Below, one piece after another: positions 33,418-41,197 of a DNA stretch of 41,197 nt. Below the pieces are notes generated by a model that had not been told where the DNA came from, ran no database searches, and was given only the letters and a program-made list of their open reading frames with translations. Position 1 is the stretch's first letter; every line of letters begins with the position of its first letter. The DNA is taken from assembly GCA_033810155.1 (NCBI GenBank), contig JAPXKJ010000007.1, forward strand, positions 1 to 41,197, written 5' to 3'. The stretch is from UBA3907 sp033810155 (GTDB lineage: Bacteria; Bacillota; Sulfobacillia; Fermentithermobacillales; Fermentithermobacillaceae). A program made the translations under genes and the position numbers.

Positions 33418-33455
33418 AAACAACCCGGAAGCGCACACTTCCAGGTTGTTTTTAT
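33418..33455. terminator. Terminator shared by guaB and the DUF4015 gene
   Basis: AACAACC-C-GGAAG and CTTCC-A-GGTTGTT form a 13-position stem with a six-base loop and a TTTTTAT tail on the plus strand. On the minus strand the one C-A mismatch becomes a G-U pair, so it also fits the convergent gene. Confidence 0.85.
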
Positions 33456-33469
33456 AAGTCTATCTATAT

Positions 33470-34723
33470 TTAGGGTTCTATGGATTCACCGTTTAGATAC
33501 CTTACGCCGTCTGTGTAAACATTAGCTGGGTTCCATAGCATAAAAGTCTCTATACCATGCTCGTAGACCGAATCAATCTGCGCCTGTACCTCTTTTGGAC
33601 CGTATTTGATCCTCATGGAAAAGTCCTGTAGCCACGGGCGTATCCTGGCTTTTAAGCCATCAGTCCTTTGGATAGCCTCTTCCATGGCCTTGTACACCAC
33701 CTCAGAAGGGTGAGCTTCCGGAACCTCGAATCCATAAATACCCGCATTGTAGTAGTGAGAAGGGTAAACCATGGGCGATATAAAATCAACCAAAGACGCA
33801 AGCTGCTCTAGTTTCTGCCCAATGCCCATATCGTCCTGAGCAATAGTCACAAATCCAAAGACATCCGCGCTCAGAAAACCTTTTCCTTCCAAGGCATCAT
33901 CCATGTATTCAAGAAATGCGGCGATAGCATCTCCTCTGGAATCATATTTATCGAAACCAGGCATAAGGACGCTAGTCTGCTCTAATCCTCTGGCACTGTC
34001 AGGAAATCTCACGTAGTCAAGCTGTACCTCATCAAAACCCATTTCGCACGCCCAAAGGGCTATATCTCTGATAAACTCCCAGTTTCTCTCGTCGTAAGGG
34101 TTCAGCCATAACCTTCCATCCCTGTCTTTCCATAGGCTACCGTCTGCATTTCTTATGGCTTGTTCAGGCTTGAGCTTTGCTAGGTAGGGATCTTGAAAAG
34201 CCACCACACGCGCGATCATGTAGTAGTCTTCTTCGGCAAGAACGTCAACCAACGCGGAAAAATGCTCGTAGCCTCCAACCCTAGCGGGTATGTTGAAATC
34301 TCCTGCCGGAGTACAAGGGATCCTACCATTATTGTCTTTTACGTCCACTACAAAACAGTTCAGTCCCGGGTTTTCTCTTACAAACGTTATCACCCTTTTA
34401 AACTGGGACGGCGTGCCAAAAACATCCATAGTAACATAGACGCCTCTGGCCTGGAGAGCTTTTTCAAGTGCATTTGCCGCCTCAATAAGCTCGGTATCAG
34501 GGGATTCCTCACCATTTGGCTCTTGGTTTGGGATACCAGGAGACGAATGCGTCCGGTGGAAAAACTCCTTAAGTGATCCCTCACCATAACCGTAGAAAAC
34601 ACATACTCCCGTGAGAAGCAAAATCCCCACGAGAGTACCGAAAACAGCACGCCACCTTACCCTTGACTTTTCTCGCTTTGCCGAAGCCCTAGTACTTTGC
34701 CTAGTTCTGCCGTGTTCTTGCAT
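33470..34723 (-). CDS. DUF4015 putative glycoside hydrolase, membrane-anchored
   Basis: A 417-residue protein with a basic N-terminus, one membrane segment (about 27-46), a linker rich in S, P and E, and a TIM-barrel domain of the COG1306/DUF4015 type. Signature stretches are GVYVTMDVFGTPSQFKRVI, FVVDVKDNNGRIPC, YMIARVVAFQDPYLA, GFDEVQLDYVRFPD, LSADVFGFVT and ISPMVYPSHY. The acidic residues in QLDYVRFPD and SADVFG sit where barrel hydrolases hold catalytic carboxylates. It probably acts on an extracellular glycan, possibly the cell's own envelope; substrate unknown. The ATG follows GGGAGAG. Confidence 0.88.
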   Translation of the reverse strand: MQEHGRTRQSTRASAKREKSRVRWRAVFGTLVGILLLTGVCVFYGYGEGSLKEFFHRTHSSPGIPNQEPNGEESPDTELIEAANALEKALQARGVYVTMDVFGTPSQFKRVITFVRENPGLNCFVVDVKDNNGRIPCTPAGDFNIPARVGGYEHFSALVDVLAEEDYYMIARVVAFQDPYLAKLKPEQAIRNADGSLWKDRDGRLWLNPYDERNWEFIRDIALWACEMGFDEVQLDYVRFPDSARGLEQTSVLMPGFDKYDSRGDAIAAFLEYMDDALEGKGFLSADVFGFVTIAQDDMGIGQKLEQLASLVDFISPMVYPSHYYNAGIYGFEVPEAHPSEVVYKAMEEAIQRTDGLKARIRPWLQDFSMRIKYGPKEVQAQIDSVYEHGIETFMLWNPANVYTDGVRYLNGESIEP

Positions 34724-34856
34724 TCTTCTCTCCCAATCTGCGTAGCTTCATTTGATTGCTCGCCCTTAGTCACTTAATCTTACTATGGTCTGGGCAATCT
34801 TTGATAGTACTATGACGAGAAGAATCTATGACTAGTTTCCTTATCGCATACCAAAA

Positions 34857-35330
34857 CTACCTCGTCACAAGGTATCTAAGGGCAACGCAGATATCAAGAT
34901 GGCCCAAAGAAAGATCCAAAGGTATAATTAGCCTCTGTATATCTAGTGTGGAAATCACTACTCCTTTGCCTGAAATTATGGTAGGGGGCGATAGTTTGCA
35001 TGTATAACCGTGTTCTTCTAACCCTACAGCCGCTTGTCCAGTTATTATGTTCCCCATCTCAGCAATTGCTGACTCAGCAAGGTTATCAAATACAGGTACG
35101 GGCTCGCCGATCAGTGCCCCCGCAATGGCTTTTGCGGTACGCTCCGACATGCAGTATAAGACAATTCCCTCTGCCTCTCCCGTAACGCCTATGGCCACGT
35201 TGACCTCTCCAGACGTAGCTCTTGATTCTTCGAGACGCAGTTGCCCACGACTCACCTCTGCGCCCAACTCTTGGGTAAGGAAACTGTAAGCAGACTCCAA
35301 AAACGGGTTAACCAAGCTCGCTTTTAACAT
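34857..35330 (-). CDS. cheX: CheX-like CheY-P phosphatase
   Basis: CheX proteins dephosphorylate CheY-P in chemotaxis. The 157-residue protein has one ExxN active-site helix, AESAIAEMGNIITGQA (E91, N94), and the beta strands of the CheC/CheX fold (EVNVAIGVTGEAEGIVLYCM, GKGVVISTLDIQRLIIPLDLSLG). One active site and the short length suit CheX rather than CheC. It is the last gene of the chemotaxis operon, 20 bases after cheR. Whether it acts on this CheY is inference from position. Confidence 0.88.
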   Translation of the reverse strand: MLKASLVNPFLESAYSFLTQELGAEVSRGQLRLEESRATSGEVNVAIGVTGEAEGIVLYCMSERTAKAIAGALIGEPVPVFDNLAESAIAEMGNIITGQAAVGLEEHGYTCKLSPPTIISGKGVVISTLDIQRLIIPLDLSLGHLDICVALRYLVTR

Positions 35331-35350
35331 TAGATAATCCTCCTATCCCC

Positions 35351-36175
35351 TTAGGAACAACGTCTATAGAAAAACGGACGAACCTGCAAAAAACCATAGT
35401 CTCTCGCGTTAAACAAAGCTTCAGTTGCACCTATGAACAAGATGCCGCCTGGCACAATTGAACGCGCCAAGTTCGAAATGACATGATTCTTGCCTTGGTC
35501 TGTGAAATATATAAGAACGTTTCTACATAGAACAAGTTCCATGTTCTTGGGATAATCTGTCCCCAACAAATTATGTTTTTCGAACCTTACCAATCTCTTT
35601 AGTTTTTTGTTGACTATGTATGAATCCCCCTCAACATCGAAATACTTAGAGATGAGGGCTTCGGGAACACCTTTCACTTCATCCGCCGAATACCGCCCTT
35701 CTTGTGCTTTTTGTAGGCTACCTTCATCTATATCTGTGCCAAGTATTGATATTCTGTGGCAACCTGCTTCTAAAAACGCCATCGCAAGCGAATAGGCCTC
35801 TTGTCCTCCCGAGGAACCTGCGCTCCACGCCTGTGTGGTCTTTGCAGGTGAGCTCGAGCGAATTAGTTCTGGAATGAATTCACCGCGTAGCACATCCCAG
35901 TGCTCGGAATTCCTAAAGAATTCCGAAACGTTTATAGTAAGGTAGTCAAGTAACTTTGCCAGCTCACGCTCATCTTTCTCGAGACGCTTGGCAAATGTGA
36001 GGAAGTCCGGTATCTGATTCCTTTTCATGTAATTTACTAGCCTGCGATGCATCTGCTGGCTTTTGTAGTTATGTAGTTTTATCCCCGACAGATCCGTTAC
36101 CTTCTTACAGAAATACGCGTACTCAGTGCCATAGGAGTTGACATCATTCTCTGACATACCTTCGTTTCTTATCAT
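35351..36175 (-). CDS. cheR: Chemotaxis receptor methyltransferase CheR
   Basis: CheR methylates receptor glutamates with S-adenosylmethionine. The 274-residue protein has the N-terminal helical domain (about 14-85), then LTINVSEFFRN, the SAM-binding region WSAGSSGGQEAYSLAMAF, GTDIDEGSLQKAQEGRY, LVLCRNVLIYF and GGILFIGATEAL. The SAM motif deviates from the usual GCSTGEEPYS (here GSSGGQEAYS). The ATG overlaps the cheB stop (ATGA), with GGAG nine bases upstream in cheB. Confidence 0.95.
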   Translation of the reverse strand: MIRNEGMSENDVNSYGTEYAYFCKKVTDLSGIKLHNYKSQQMHRRLVNYMKRNQIPDFLTFAKRLEKDERELAKLLDYLTINVSEFFRNSEHWDVLRGEFIPELIRSSSPAKTTQAWSAGSSGGQEAYSLAMAFLEAGCHRISILGTDIDEGSLQKAQEGRYSADEVKGVPEALISKYFDVEGDSYIVNKKLKRLVRFEKHNLLGTDYPKNMELVLCRNVLIYFTDQGKNHVISNLARSIVPGGILFIGATEALFNARDYGFLQVRPFFYRRCS

Positions 36176-37260
36176 TGCCCAAGACTCCGTTTCGATTGGT
36201 GTCCACCGAATTCATTGATCATACTTGCGATGCCGGTAATAGGAACCAGTACATCGGTAGCTCCGGTTTCGTAACAAGCTTTGGGCATGCCCCATAGAAC
36301 AGACGTCTCTTGATCTTGGCAGATAACAGTTGCCCCTTTTTGTTTTGCGGCCCATGCTCCCTTGGCGCCATCAAAACCCATGCCTGTAAGTATCACTACC
36401 ATAAGATTGGATCCGAATAAAGAAACAGCATCAAAAAGAGTTATGTCCACAGACGGCCTTACTCCATGAACAGGGGTACCTTCATCTAAATATACATGGA
36501 AAGACTGTCGTCCATCTATAATTGACGAGTCAAGGCGAAGATGGTATCCTCCCCTTGCTACTAACGCTACACCCGGCTCGAGCACATCCTCTTGCTCGGA
36601 CTCTCTCACAGTCAAAGAAGACAGGCTATCGAGCCTTTGAGCAAATGAAGTTGTGAAGCCTTTGGGCATGTGCTGACAGATGACAATTCCACAAGATAGA
36701 TCAGGCAAAAGATGAGATACGATTTCCTCCAAAGCCTGCGGTCCGCCTGTAGAAGAACCTATCACGACCAAAGATTCCAAAGTCTCCTCGCCTGCAGAAG
36801 ATTTCCTCCTCTTGGCTCTTTCTTTCTCATGACGACGCATCGGCTCCCCGATCCTGAGTTTGGCCTTAGAAGCTTGGATGACCTTCTGACAAAGCTCAGA
36901 GGCAACCGAAGTAACGCCATCTCTAGAAGCAGGTTTAGGTACAAAATCTACTGCCCCCATAGAAAGAGCCTCCAACGTCACCTGAGAACCGCGCTGGGTC
37001 AGTGACGAGAACATTACTACCGGCAGAGGCCGGTTGCTCATTATGTTTTTGAGAACAGAGATCCCGTCAAGTTTGGGCATCTCTACATCCAAGACAAGCA
37101 CATCCGGACTAAGCGAGATGCACTTAGCAACCGCTTCCACGCCGTCTGCCGCTTCGTCGACTACTTCAATCCGGGAATCGCCAGAGAGCATCTGCCTGAG
37201 CATCCGCCGCATAAACAAGGAATCGTCTGCTATTAAAACCCTTATCTTCTCATCGGTCAT
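36172..37260 (-). CDS. cheB: Chemotaxis receptor methylesterase CheB
   Basis: CheB removes methyl groups from receptors when phosphorylated. It has a receiver domain (VLIADDSLFMRR; phospho-acceptor in VLVLDVEMPKLDG, D58; KPASRDG lysine), a linker, and the esterase domain with the nucleophile in VVIGSSTGGPQAL, CQHMPKGFTTSFAQRLD, and GMGFDGAKG near the end. The frame opens at a TTG at 37266; AAGG stands nine bases before the ATG at 37260, used here (362 residues). It sits between cheY and cheR. Confidence 0.96.
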   Translation of the reverse strand: MTDEKIRVLIADDSLFMRRMLRQMLSGDSRIEVVDEAADGVEAVAKCISLSPDVLVLDVEMPKLDGISVLKNIMSNRPLPVVMFSSLTQRGSQVTLEALSMGAVDFVPKPASRDGVTSVASELCQKVIQASKAKLRIGEPMRRHEKERAKRRKSSAGEETLESLVVIGSSTGGPQALEEIVSHLLPDLSCGIVICQHMPKGFTTSFAQRLDSLSSLTVRESEQEDVLEPGVALVARGGYHLRLDSSIIDGRQSFHVYLDEGTPVHGVRPSVDITLFDAVSLFGSNLMVVILTGMGFDGAKGAWAAKQKGATVICQDQETSVLWGMPKACYETGATDVLVPITGIASMINEFGGHQSKRSLGQ

Positions 37261-37271
37261 ATACAACTACC

Positions 37272-37631
37272 TTACGCCTCGCATTGTTTTCTTACTGCTT
37301 CCAACAATTTGTCAGACTGGAAAGGCTTTACGATGAAATCTCGTGCCCCCGCTTTTATGGCTTCTAACACCATGCTCTTCTGTCCGAGTGCCGTCACCAT
37401 TACTACCTTCGCGTCAGGGTCATGTTCCTTCATCTGTTTGAGAGACTCAATTCCGTCTAGTACCGGCATGGTAATATCCATAAGTACCAGGTCAGGGTTT
37501 TCTTCCAAGTAGCGTTTTACGGCCTCTTCGCCGTTACTCGCCTCTACCACCTCATAACCGTTCTCCGCAAGCAGTCTTGAAGTCTTGTTTCTCATAAACA
37601 TCGCATCATCTACAACCAAGATTTTCGCCAT
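37272..37631 (-). CDS. cheY: Chemotaxis response regulator CheY
   Basis: Single receiver domain, 119 residues: acidic pair D8-D9 (VVDDA), phospho-acceptor D52 (VLMDITMP), T80 (VMVTA) and K102 (IVKPF). It carries the signal from CheA to the flagellar motor switch. The frame opens at GTG (37640), but AAGGAG stands eight bases before the ATG at 37631, giving MAKILVVDD. It starts five bases after cheD. Confidence 0.96.
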   Translation of the reverse strand: MAKILVVDDAMFMRNKTSRLLAENGYEVVEASNGEEAVKRYLEENPDLVLMDITMPVLDGIESLKQMKEHDPDAKVVMVTALGQKSMVLEAIKAGARDFIVKPFQSDKLLEAVRKQCEA

Positions 37632-37636
37632 ACCTT

Positions 37637-38203
37637 TCACTCCTTGAATCGGAATTCTTTTTCGGGTCCTGTTGTGGAAGTAACTCTCACAACTCCGTTC
37701 GAAACATATAGATACATCGACCTTCCATAGTTACCGCCCGTATCTCGTCCGACCACTTCAATCTGTTCATCCACCAATGCTTGCTCTACTGCCTTTAGAT
37801 TCATCCTTCCCACTTCTCCAAAAGGAGAGGATAAACCTGGAATAACATTGGCCCCACCTGCAATCGCTGCCATAAGTCTCTCGCGCTTGCAGCCTATCTC
37901 CACCAGCAAATGAGCCAGATTGGAGACAGCCATGGTCCCATATTTACCCGGTTGTTCATTTGGTTCCTGTGGGTGAAAGAAACCAGGAATGACCTCTGAG
38001 TTTCCCGAAGCAGCTACATAGCTAGATTGCCTAGGGCGCGGTAGGAATACATGGGCCATTCCTCCGGCGCAACAAACTGGGTCCCATAAGCAAACTCCTA
38101 TGCAAGAACCTAGAGAGTACGCAACAAGAATTTCGTCCTGGCTATTTGATACTTTGATTTCTGCAATTTTCACCGGGGTGACCCGCAAACCGTCCATCTC
38201 CAT
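37637..38203 (-). CDS. cheD: Chemoreceptor glutamine deamidase CheD
   Basis: CheD deamidates receptor glutamines and partners with CheC. The catalytic cysteine is C34 in LGSCIGVCLWD and the histidine is H51 in GGMAHVFLP. IAGGANVIPGL and IGRRN-like GRMNLKAVEQAL follow in the expected order. The ATG has GGAGG six bases upstream. Length (188 residues) is slightly above average, with an extended tail. It lies 39 bases after the cheC-like gene, matching the known CheC-CheD partnership. Confidence 0.94.
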   Translation of the reverse strand: MEMDGLRVTPVKIAEIKVSNSQDEILVAYSLGSCIGVCLWDPVCCAGGMAHVFLPRPRQSSYVAASGNSEVIPGFFHPQEPNEQPGKYGTMAVSNLAHLLVEIGCKRERLMAAIAGGANVIPGLSSPFGEVGRMNLKAVEQALVDEQIEVVGRDTGGNYGRSMYLYVSNGVVRVTSTTGPEKEFRFKE

Positions 38204-38242
38204 TTGGATCCTCCGTCCTAAGTGCTGCCATCTGTTCTACAT

Positions 38243-38797
38243 TTACCTACTCGACAACAAGACTATCTCGAAAAGAGCTTCGCTCCCGGCAAGGGAGAAC
38301 TTCACGTCGGATGCAAACACCTCGCCAGAGTAAAGATAACTTGTCGCTAACGCTGTTTCGAGGATCGCGCCGGCCATTTCCCTAATTAACACAGGTGGAG
38401 ACGGCTTAAGAGTCATCTGCGCCGTATCGGCAATAGCGCTTAAAAGAGAGCACCCTATCATGTTTGCAATTTCGGATACAATGGACTCCTCCAGTTCTTG
38501 CTGGTTTTCCGAATCCGTTTCCTCGATGAAGTGTGGAACCATTGAAGAAACCACGTCATGTGCCGAATCAGGCCTGAATAGTATTATGATTTGACCGTCC
38601 ATTTCACCTGTAAAGGAAACCCAAGAGCTGAGCACGATGTCATCGGAATACCCGGATAGCATCGGTACGTGGTCGACTTCAGTGCATTTGACGTTGCCGA
38701 AGTCTGCCCTACAAGGCATCCCTGTAAGCGCAACAAGAGTTGATCTCGCCTTCTCTACACCAAGCTTAGTACACTCCTGGAAAAACAATGTATTCAT
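38243..38797 (-). CDS. cheC: CheC-family protein with one intact phosphatase site
   Basis: CheC dephosphorylates CheY-P and binds CheD. The 184-residue protein keeps the second ExxN site, ESIVSEIANMIGCSLLSAI (E109, N112). At the first site, FFQECTKLGVEKARSTLVAL, the expected asparagine is replaced by lysine, so this helix looks inactive. Strands such as GEMDGQIIILFRPDSA fit the fold. It sits between cheA and cheD. A CheX assignment is possible, but length and the CheD neighbour favour CheC. Confidence 0.8.
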   Translation of the reverse strand: MNTLFFQECTKLGVEKARSTLVALTGMPCRADFGNVKCTEVDHVPMLSGYSDDIVLSSWVSFTGEMDGQIIILFRPDSAHDVVSSMVPHFIEETDSENQQELEESIVSEIANMIGCSLLSAIADTAQMTLKPSPPVLIREMAGAILETALATSYLYSGEVFASDVKFSLAGSEALFEIVLLSSR

Positions 38798-38831
38798 CCA
38801 TGCTCCTCCTTATGCAGATGAGCAAAACTCC

Positions 38832-40832
38832 TCAAAGCAGACGATTAACATCTAGAATTAGTGCCGGATCACCATCGGGAAGGATGGTGGCACCTGTGAT
38901 GCCCTTCAACCTAGACAACATCCTACCCATATCCTTAAGTACAATCTCTTCTTCTCCTATTAGGTCATCTACTCCAAAAGCGAGAGGCTCATCGTTACTC
39001 CTCGTAAGAACCGCATATTGTAGACTGTCTTTCAGAGTCCATGAATCCCCATTTAAAGCTCCTTCGAGGGAAACAAGTGGAAAAATCCTGCCCCGCACAA
39101 GCAAAGCTGGTTTGCCTTGTATGGTCTTTACTTCTTCCCTTCTCAGAGCAATGGCTTCTTCCACGGACGACGTAGGTACAGCATACGTAAGTTCTGAACA
39201 CTCTACTAGAAGGGCCCTCATTATGGCCAATGTCAACGGTAACCTCAATGTAAACGAAGTCCCGAGACCTACCTGGCTCCTTACTTCAATGTTGCCATTT
39301 ATCCGTTCAAGGTTAGTTCGCACAACATCCATGCCAACGCCCCTTCCAGACACTTGGGTAGCAACTTCTGACGTGGAAAAGCCGGGCATGAAGATAAGTT
39401 CAAGGGCATCCTTATCAGACATCTTTGCTGAATCCTCTGGGGTTATAAGCCCTTTCTTAACAGCAGATCGCTTTAGCTTCTCAGGTTCCATCCCGGCGCC
39501 ATCGTCTTTTACCTGTATAACAACCTGATTCTCCTCATGCCAGGCAGATAACGTGATAGTGCCGTACTCTGGTTTACCACGGACTCTTCTTTCTTCCGGA
39601 TTCTCAATGCCATGATCAACTGCATTTCTTAATATATGGATGAGAGGATCATCGATGGCTTCAAGGACAGTGCGATCCAGTTCTGTATCTTCCCCCTGAA
39701 TCTGTAGATCGATCTGCTTTCCACACCGGCTTGCCAAATCTCGTGTCATCCTAGGAAACTTTGTGAATATATTCTTAAGAGGCAGGAGCCTAGCCCTCAT
39801 TATTCCTTCTTGCAGTTCTTGTGAAGTCCGCTGCAGATGAGAAGCAAGTGCGCCCAACTCATTGCCAATCACTGAGGTGCTTTTATCCACCAACAACCTT
39901 GAGGCCAGCTGAGTAAGGCGAGTCCTATCAATTACGAGTTCTCCTACCATATTCATGAGAAAATCAAGAAGATCCACATCAACCCTGACAGTGCGTCCTA
40001 GTGAGGATCGCTTGGGTGCTTTGTCTGCCGAAACAATCTCCTGTGCGCCATTAGTCTTACGCTCAGAGGATCTTTTGGCCTCAGGCCTGTAGGGTGCTAC
40101 GGTTACTTCTGTCACATCTTGTACCGACTGAGCAGTTACTCGCGCCAATTCCGCACTGTCTTTCCCAGCAACGTAAAGAACTACAGTGTTTCCTACGCGA
40201 TCGGATTCTATGTCTTCGATTGACGGACTCGAGCCAACGATATCTACCAACTCGGATACCAGGGTATACACTTGGAAACACCGTACGGACAAAAGATCGG
40301 CTTCGGGGTTAAAATCCACTTTCACCTCGTACAATGACGCACCGTCCGAAAGATATCCATCAAGTTTCTCCGCTAGAGCCCTGTCTGCGTCTTGTACAAC
40401 CTCCAAATCTTCCTGATGCGGTCTTTGACGTTCGGCATCGCTATGAGAAGCAAACCGCTTAATAAGATTCATGACCTCCTCACGGGATGGACACTCACTC
40501 TCTTCTTCTAGAGAAACCTTCCATGCCTTTAACCAGTCAAGCACCACAAACAATGCATCCACCATATCTGAGGTGAGTTCTTGCTCTCCCGAACGGACCT
40601 TTTCCATGATGCTCTCCATCGTATGGGTCACTTCAACAGCATCTTGGAAACCAAGCGTAGCAGCCCCGCCCTTGATCGTGTGCATTGCCCTGAAGACTTC
40701 TTGGATAATACCGATGTCTGGAGCCTTTTCTAGCTCAACCAGGTTCTCTTCGGTATCCGCCAAGATCTCATCAACTTCAGCTAGGAAAACCTGTAAGTCT
40801 TCTTGAAATTCGGTTCTGTCTCTTCCACTCAT
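38832..40832 (-). CDS. cheA: Chemotaxis histidine kinase CheA
   Basis: Full-length CheA (666 residues). P1: phospho-acceptor H51 in RAMHTIKGGAATLGF. A P2-like region (about 175-250) and a linker with charged residues come next. P3 dimerisation starts near VRVDVDLLDFLMNMVGELVI. P4 kinase: N box LIHILRNAVDHGI, G1 VKDDGAGM, G2 GRGVGMDVV. P5 CheW-like domain at the end (LTYAVPTSSVEEAIALRREE). The ATG start lacks a strong binding site (GAGTGG only); the adjoining cheW ends 10 bases upstream, so reinitiation may help. Confidence 0.96.
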   Translation of the reverse strand: MSGRDRTEFQEDLQVFLAEVDEILADTEENLVELEKAPDIGIIQEVFRAMHTIKGGAATLGFQDAVEVTHTMESIMEKVRSGEQELTSDMVDALFVVLDWLKAWKVSLEEESECPSREEVMNLIKRFASHSDAERQRPHQEDLEVVQDADRALAEKLDGYLSDGASLYEVKVDFNPEADLLSVRCFQVYTLVSELVDIVGSSPSIEDIESDRVGNTVVLYVAGKDSAELARVTAQSVQDVTEVTVAPYRPEAKRSSERKTNGAQEIVSADKAPKRSSLGRTVRVDVDLLDFLMNMVGELVIDRTRLTQLASRLLVDKSTSVIGNELGALASHLQRTSQELQEGIMRARLLPLKNIFTKFPRMTRDLASRCGKQIDLQIQGEDTELDRTVLEAIDDPLIHILRNAVDHGIENPEERRVRGKPEYGTITLSAWHEENQVVIQVKDDGAGMEPEKLKRSAVKKGLITPEDSAKMSDKDALELIFMPGFSTSEVATQVSGRGVGMDVVRTNLERINGNIEVRSQVGLGTSFTLRLPLTLAIMRALLVECSELTYAVPTSSVEEAIALRREEVKTIQGKPALLVRGRIFPLVSLEGALNGDSWTLKDSLQYAVLTRSNDEPLAFGVDDLIGEEEIVLKDMGRMLSRLKGITGATILPDGDPALILDVNRLL

Positions 40833-40842
40833 AGGGCACCAC

Positions 40843-41197
40843 TCACTTCATCACTGCAGACGCCAGATCTACTTCCTTAAGGCTTCGGCTTTCCGCATCG
40901 GATATTATTCTCGTAAGATCAAGTAGCACGATCAAAGAACTGTTCATTTTGCAAATACCTGCTATGTAGTCGACGCCATCTCCTTTTATGACGGAAGCGG
41001 GCGGTTCTATAGAGTCTTCCTGAATTCTCAATACAGAAGACACAGAATCAACTATTACGCCTATGCTCTCACCATGAGATTCGGCAAGCACGATCTTTTG
41101 CTCGTCGTCTCTTTCCTTTTTCTCAAAGCCAAAGTGTTTTCTCAGATCGAGTACGGGAATGACTTTGCCCCTAAGGTTTATGATGCCTTCTACAAAT
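40843..41197 (-). CDS. cheW: Chemotaxis adaptor CheW (5' end outside the window)
   Basis: Partial gene: the last 117 codons are visible. FVEGIINLRGKVIPVLDLRKHFGF is the CheW hallmark, followed by IVLAESHGESIGVIVDSVSSVLRI and YIAGICKMNSSLIVLLDLTRII. The ATG at 41091 lies in the middle of the domain, so it is not the true start. CheW couples receptors to CheA, whose gene follows 10 bases later. Confidence 0.95.
   Translation of the reverse strand, partial: FVEGIINLRGKVIPVLDLRKHFGFEKKERDDEQKIVLAESHGESIGVIVDSVSSVLRIQEDSIEPPASVIKGDGVDYIAGICKMNSSLIVLLDLTRIISDAESRSLKEVDLASAVMK

Noticed and set aside
38788..39528. 246-codon plus-strand frame
   Set aside because: It is antisense to cheA, whose domains are complete; the translation is serine/threonine-rich shadow sequence.

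Overview
The window reads as chromosomal DNA of a low-to-mid GC, probably anaerobic Bacillota (Firmicutes) of a clostridial or deep-branching type. Supporting signs are an L27 protein with the Bacillota-type cleavable N-terminus next to its Prp protease, a Bacillus-type PurF with propeptide and Cys pair, strong GGAGG ribosome binding sites with very frequent TTG/GTG starts, sigma-A promoters, and 0A-box-like sites. I see no rRNA, tRNA, CRISPR array, prophage or insertion sequence. The genus cannot be fixed from sequence alone.

Layout. (1) 57-1917: LCP wall protein and YqeK HD phosphatase. (2) 2143-5019: four-gene membrane operon, copy A. (3) 5422-13227: RRM protein, NadD, Obg, L27, Prp, L21, RNase E/G, and a radical SAM/DUF2344 pair, all on the minus strand. 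(4) 13426-14542, plus strand: an unknown protein and a NUDIX-like protein. (5) 14607-17764: the same four-gene membrane operon again, copy B, diverged but in identical order. (6) 18172-18552: membrane-anchored NusG domain II protein. (7) 18606-27559, minus strand: a purine salvage and synthesis operon read hpt, NCS2 permease, purE, purF, purM, purN, purH, purD, queT. (8) 27812-31569: PspC protein, then a MutL-family ATPase, a lipoyl-like multi-barrel protein and a small membrane protein. (9) 31924-33390: guaB. (10) 33470-34723: DUF4015 glycosidase-like protein. (11) 34857-41197, minus strand: chemotaxis operon cheW, cheA, cheC-like, cheD, cheY, cheB, cheR, cheX-like; cheW runs off the window.

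The best candidate for an undescribed system is the duplicated membrane operon (DUF6754-like protein, multi-pass protein, double-anchored protein with a large soluble domain, and a second multi-pass protein). Both copies keep gene order and sharp sequence motifs, and their leaders share a GAAGGA-N14-GTCGAA element with 0A-box-like sequence. Copy A sits inside the normally continuous obg-nadD-yqeK-LCP block. A MutL-family protein without any mutase genes, coupled to a lipoyl-like protein lacking a modifiable lysine, is encoded about 14 kb from copy B and may belong to the same biology; that link is inference only.
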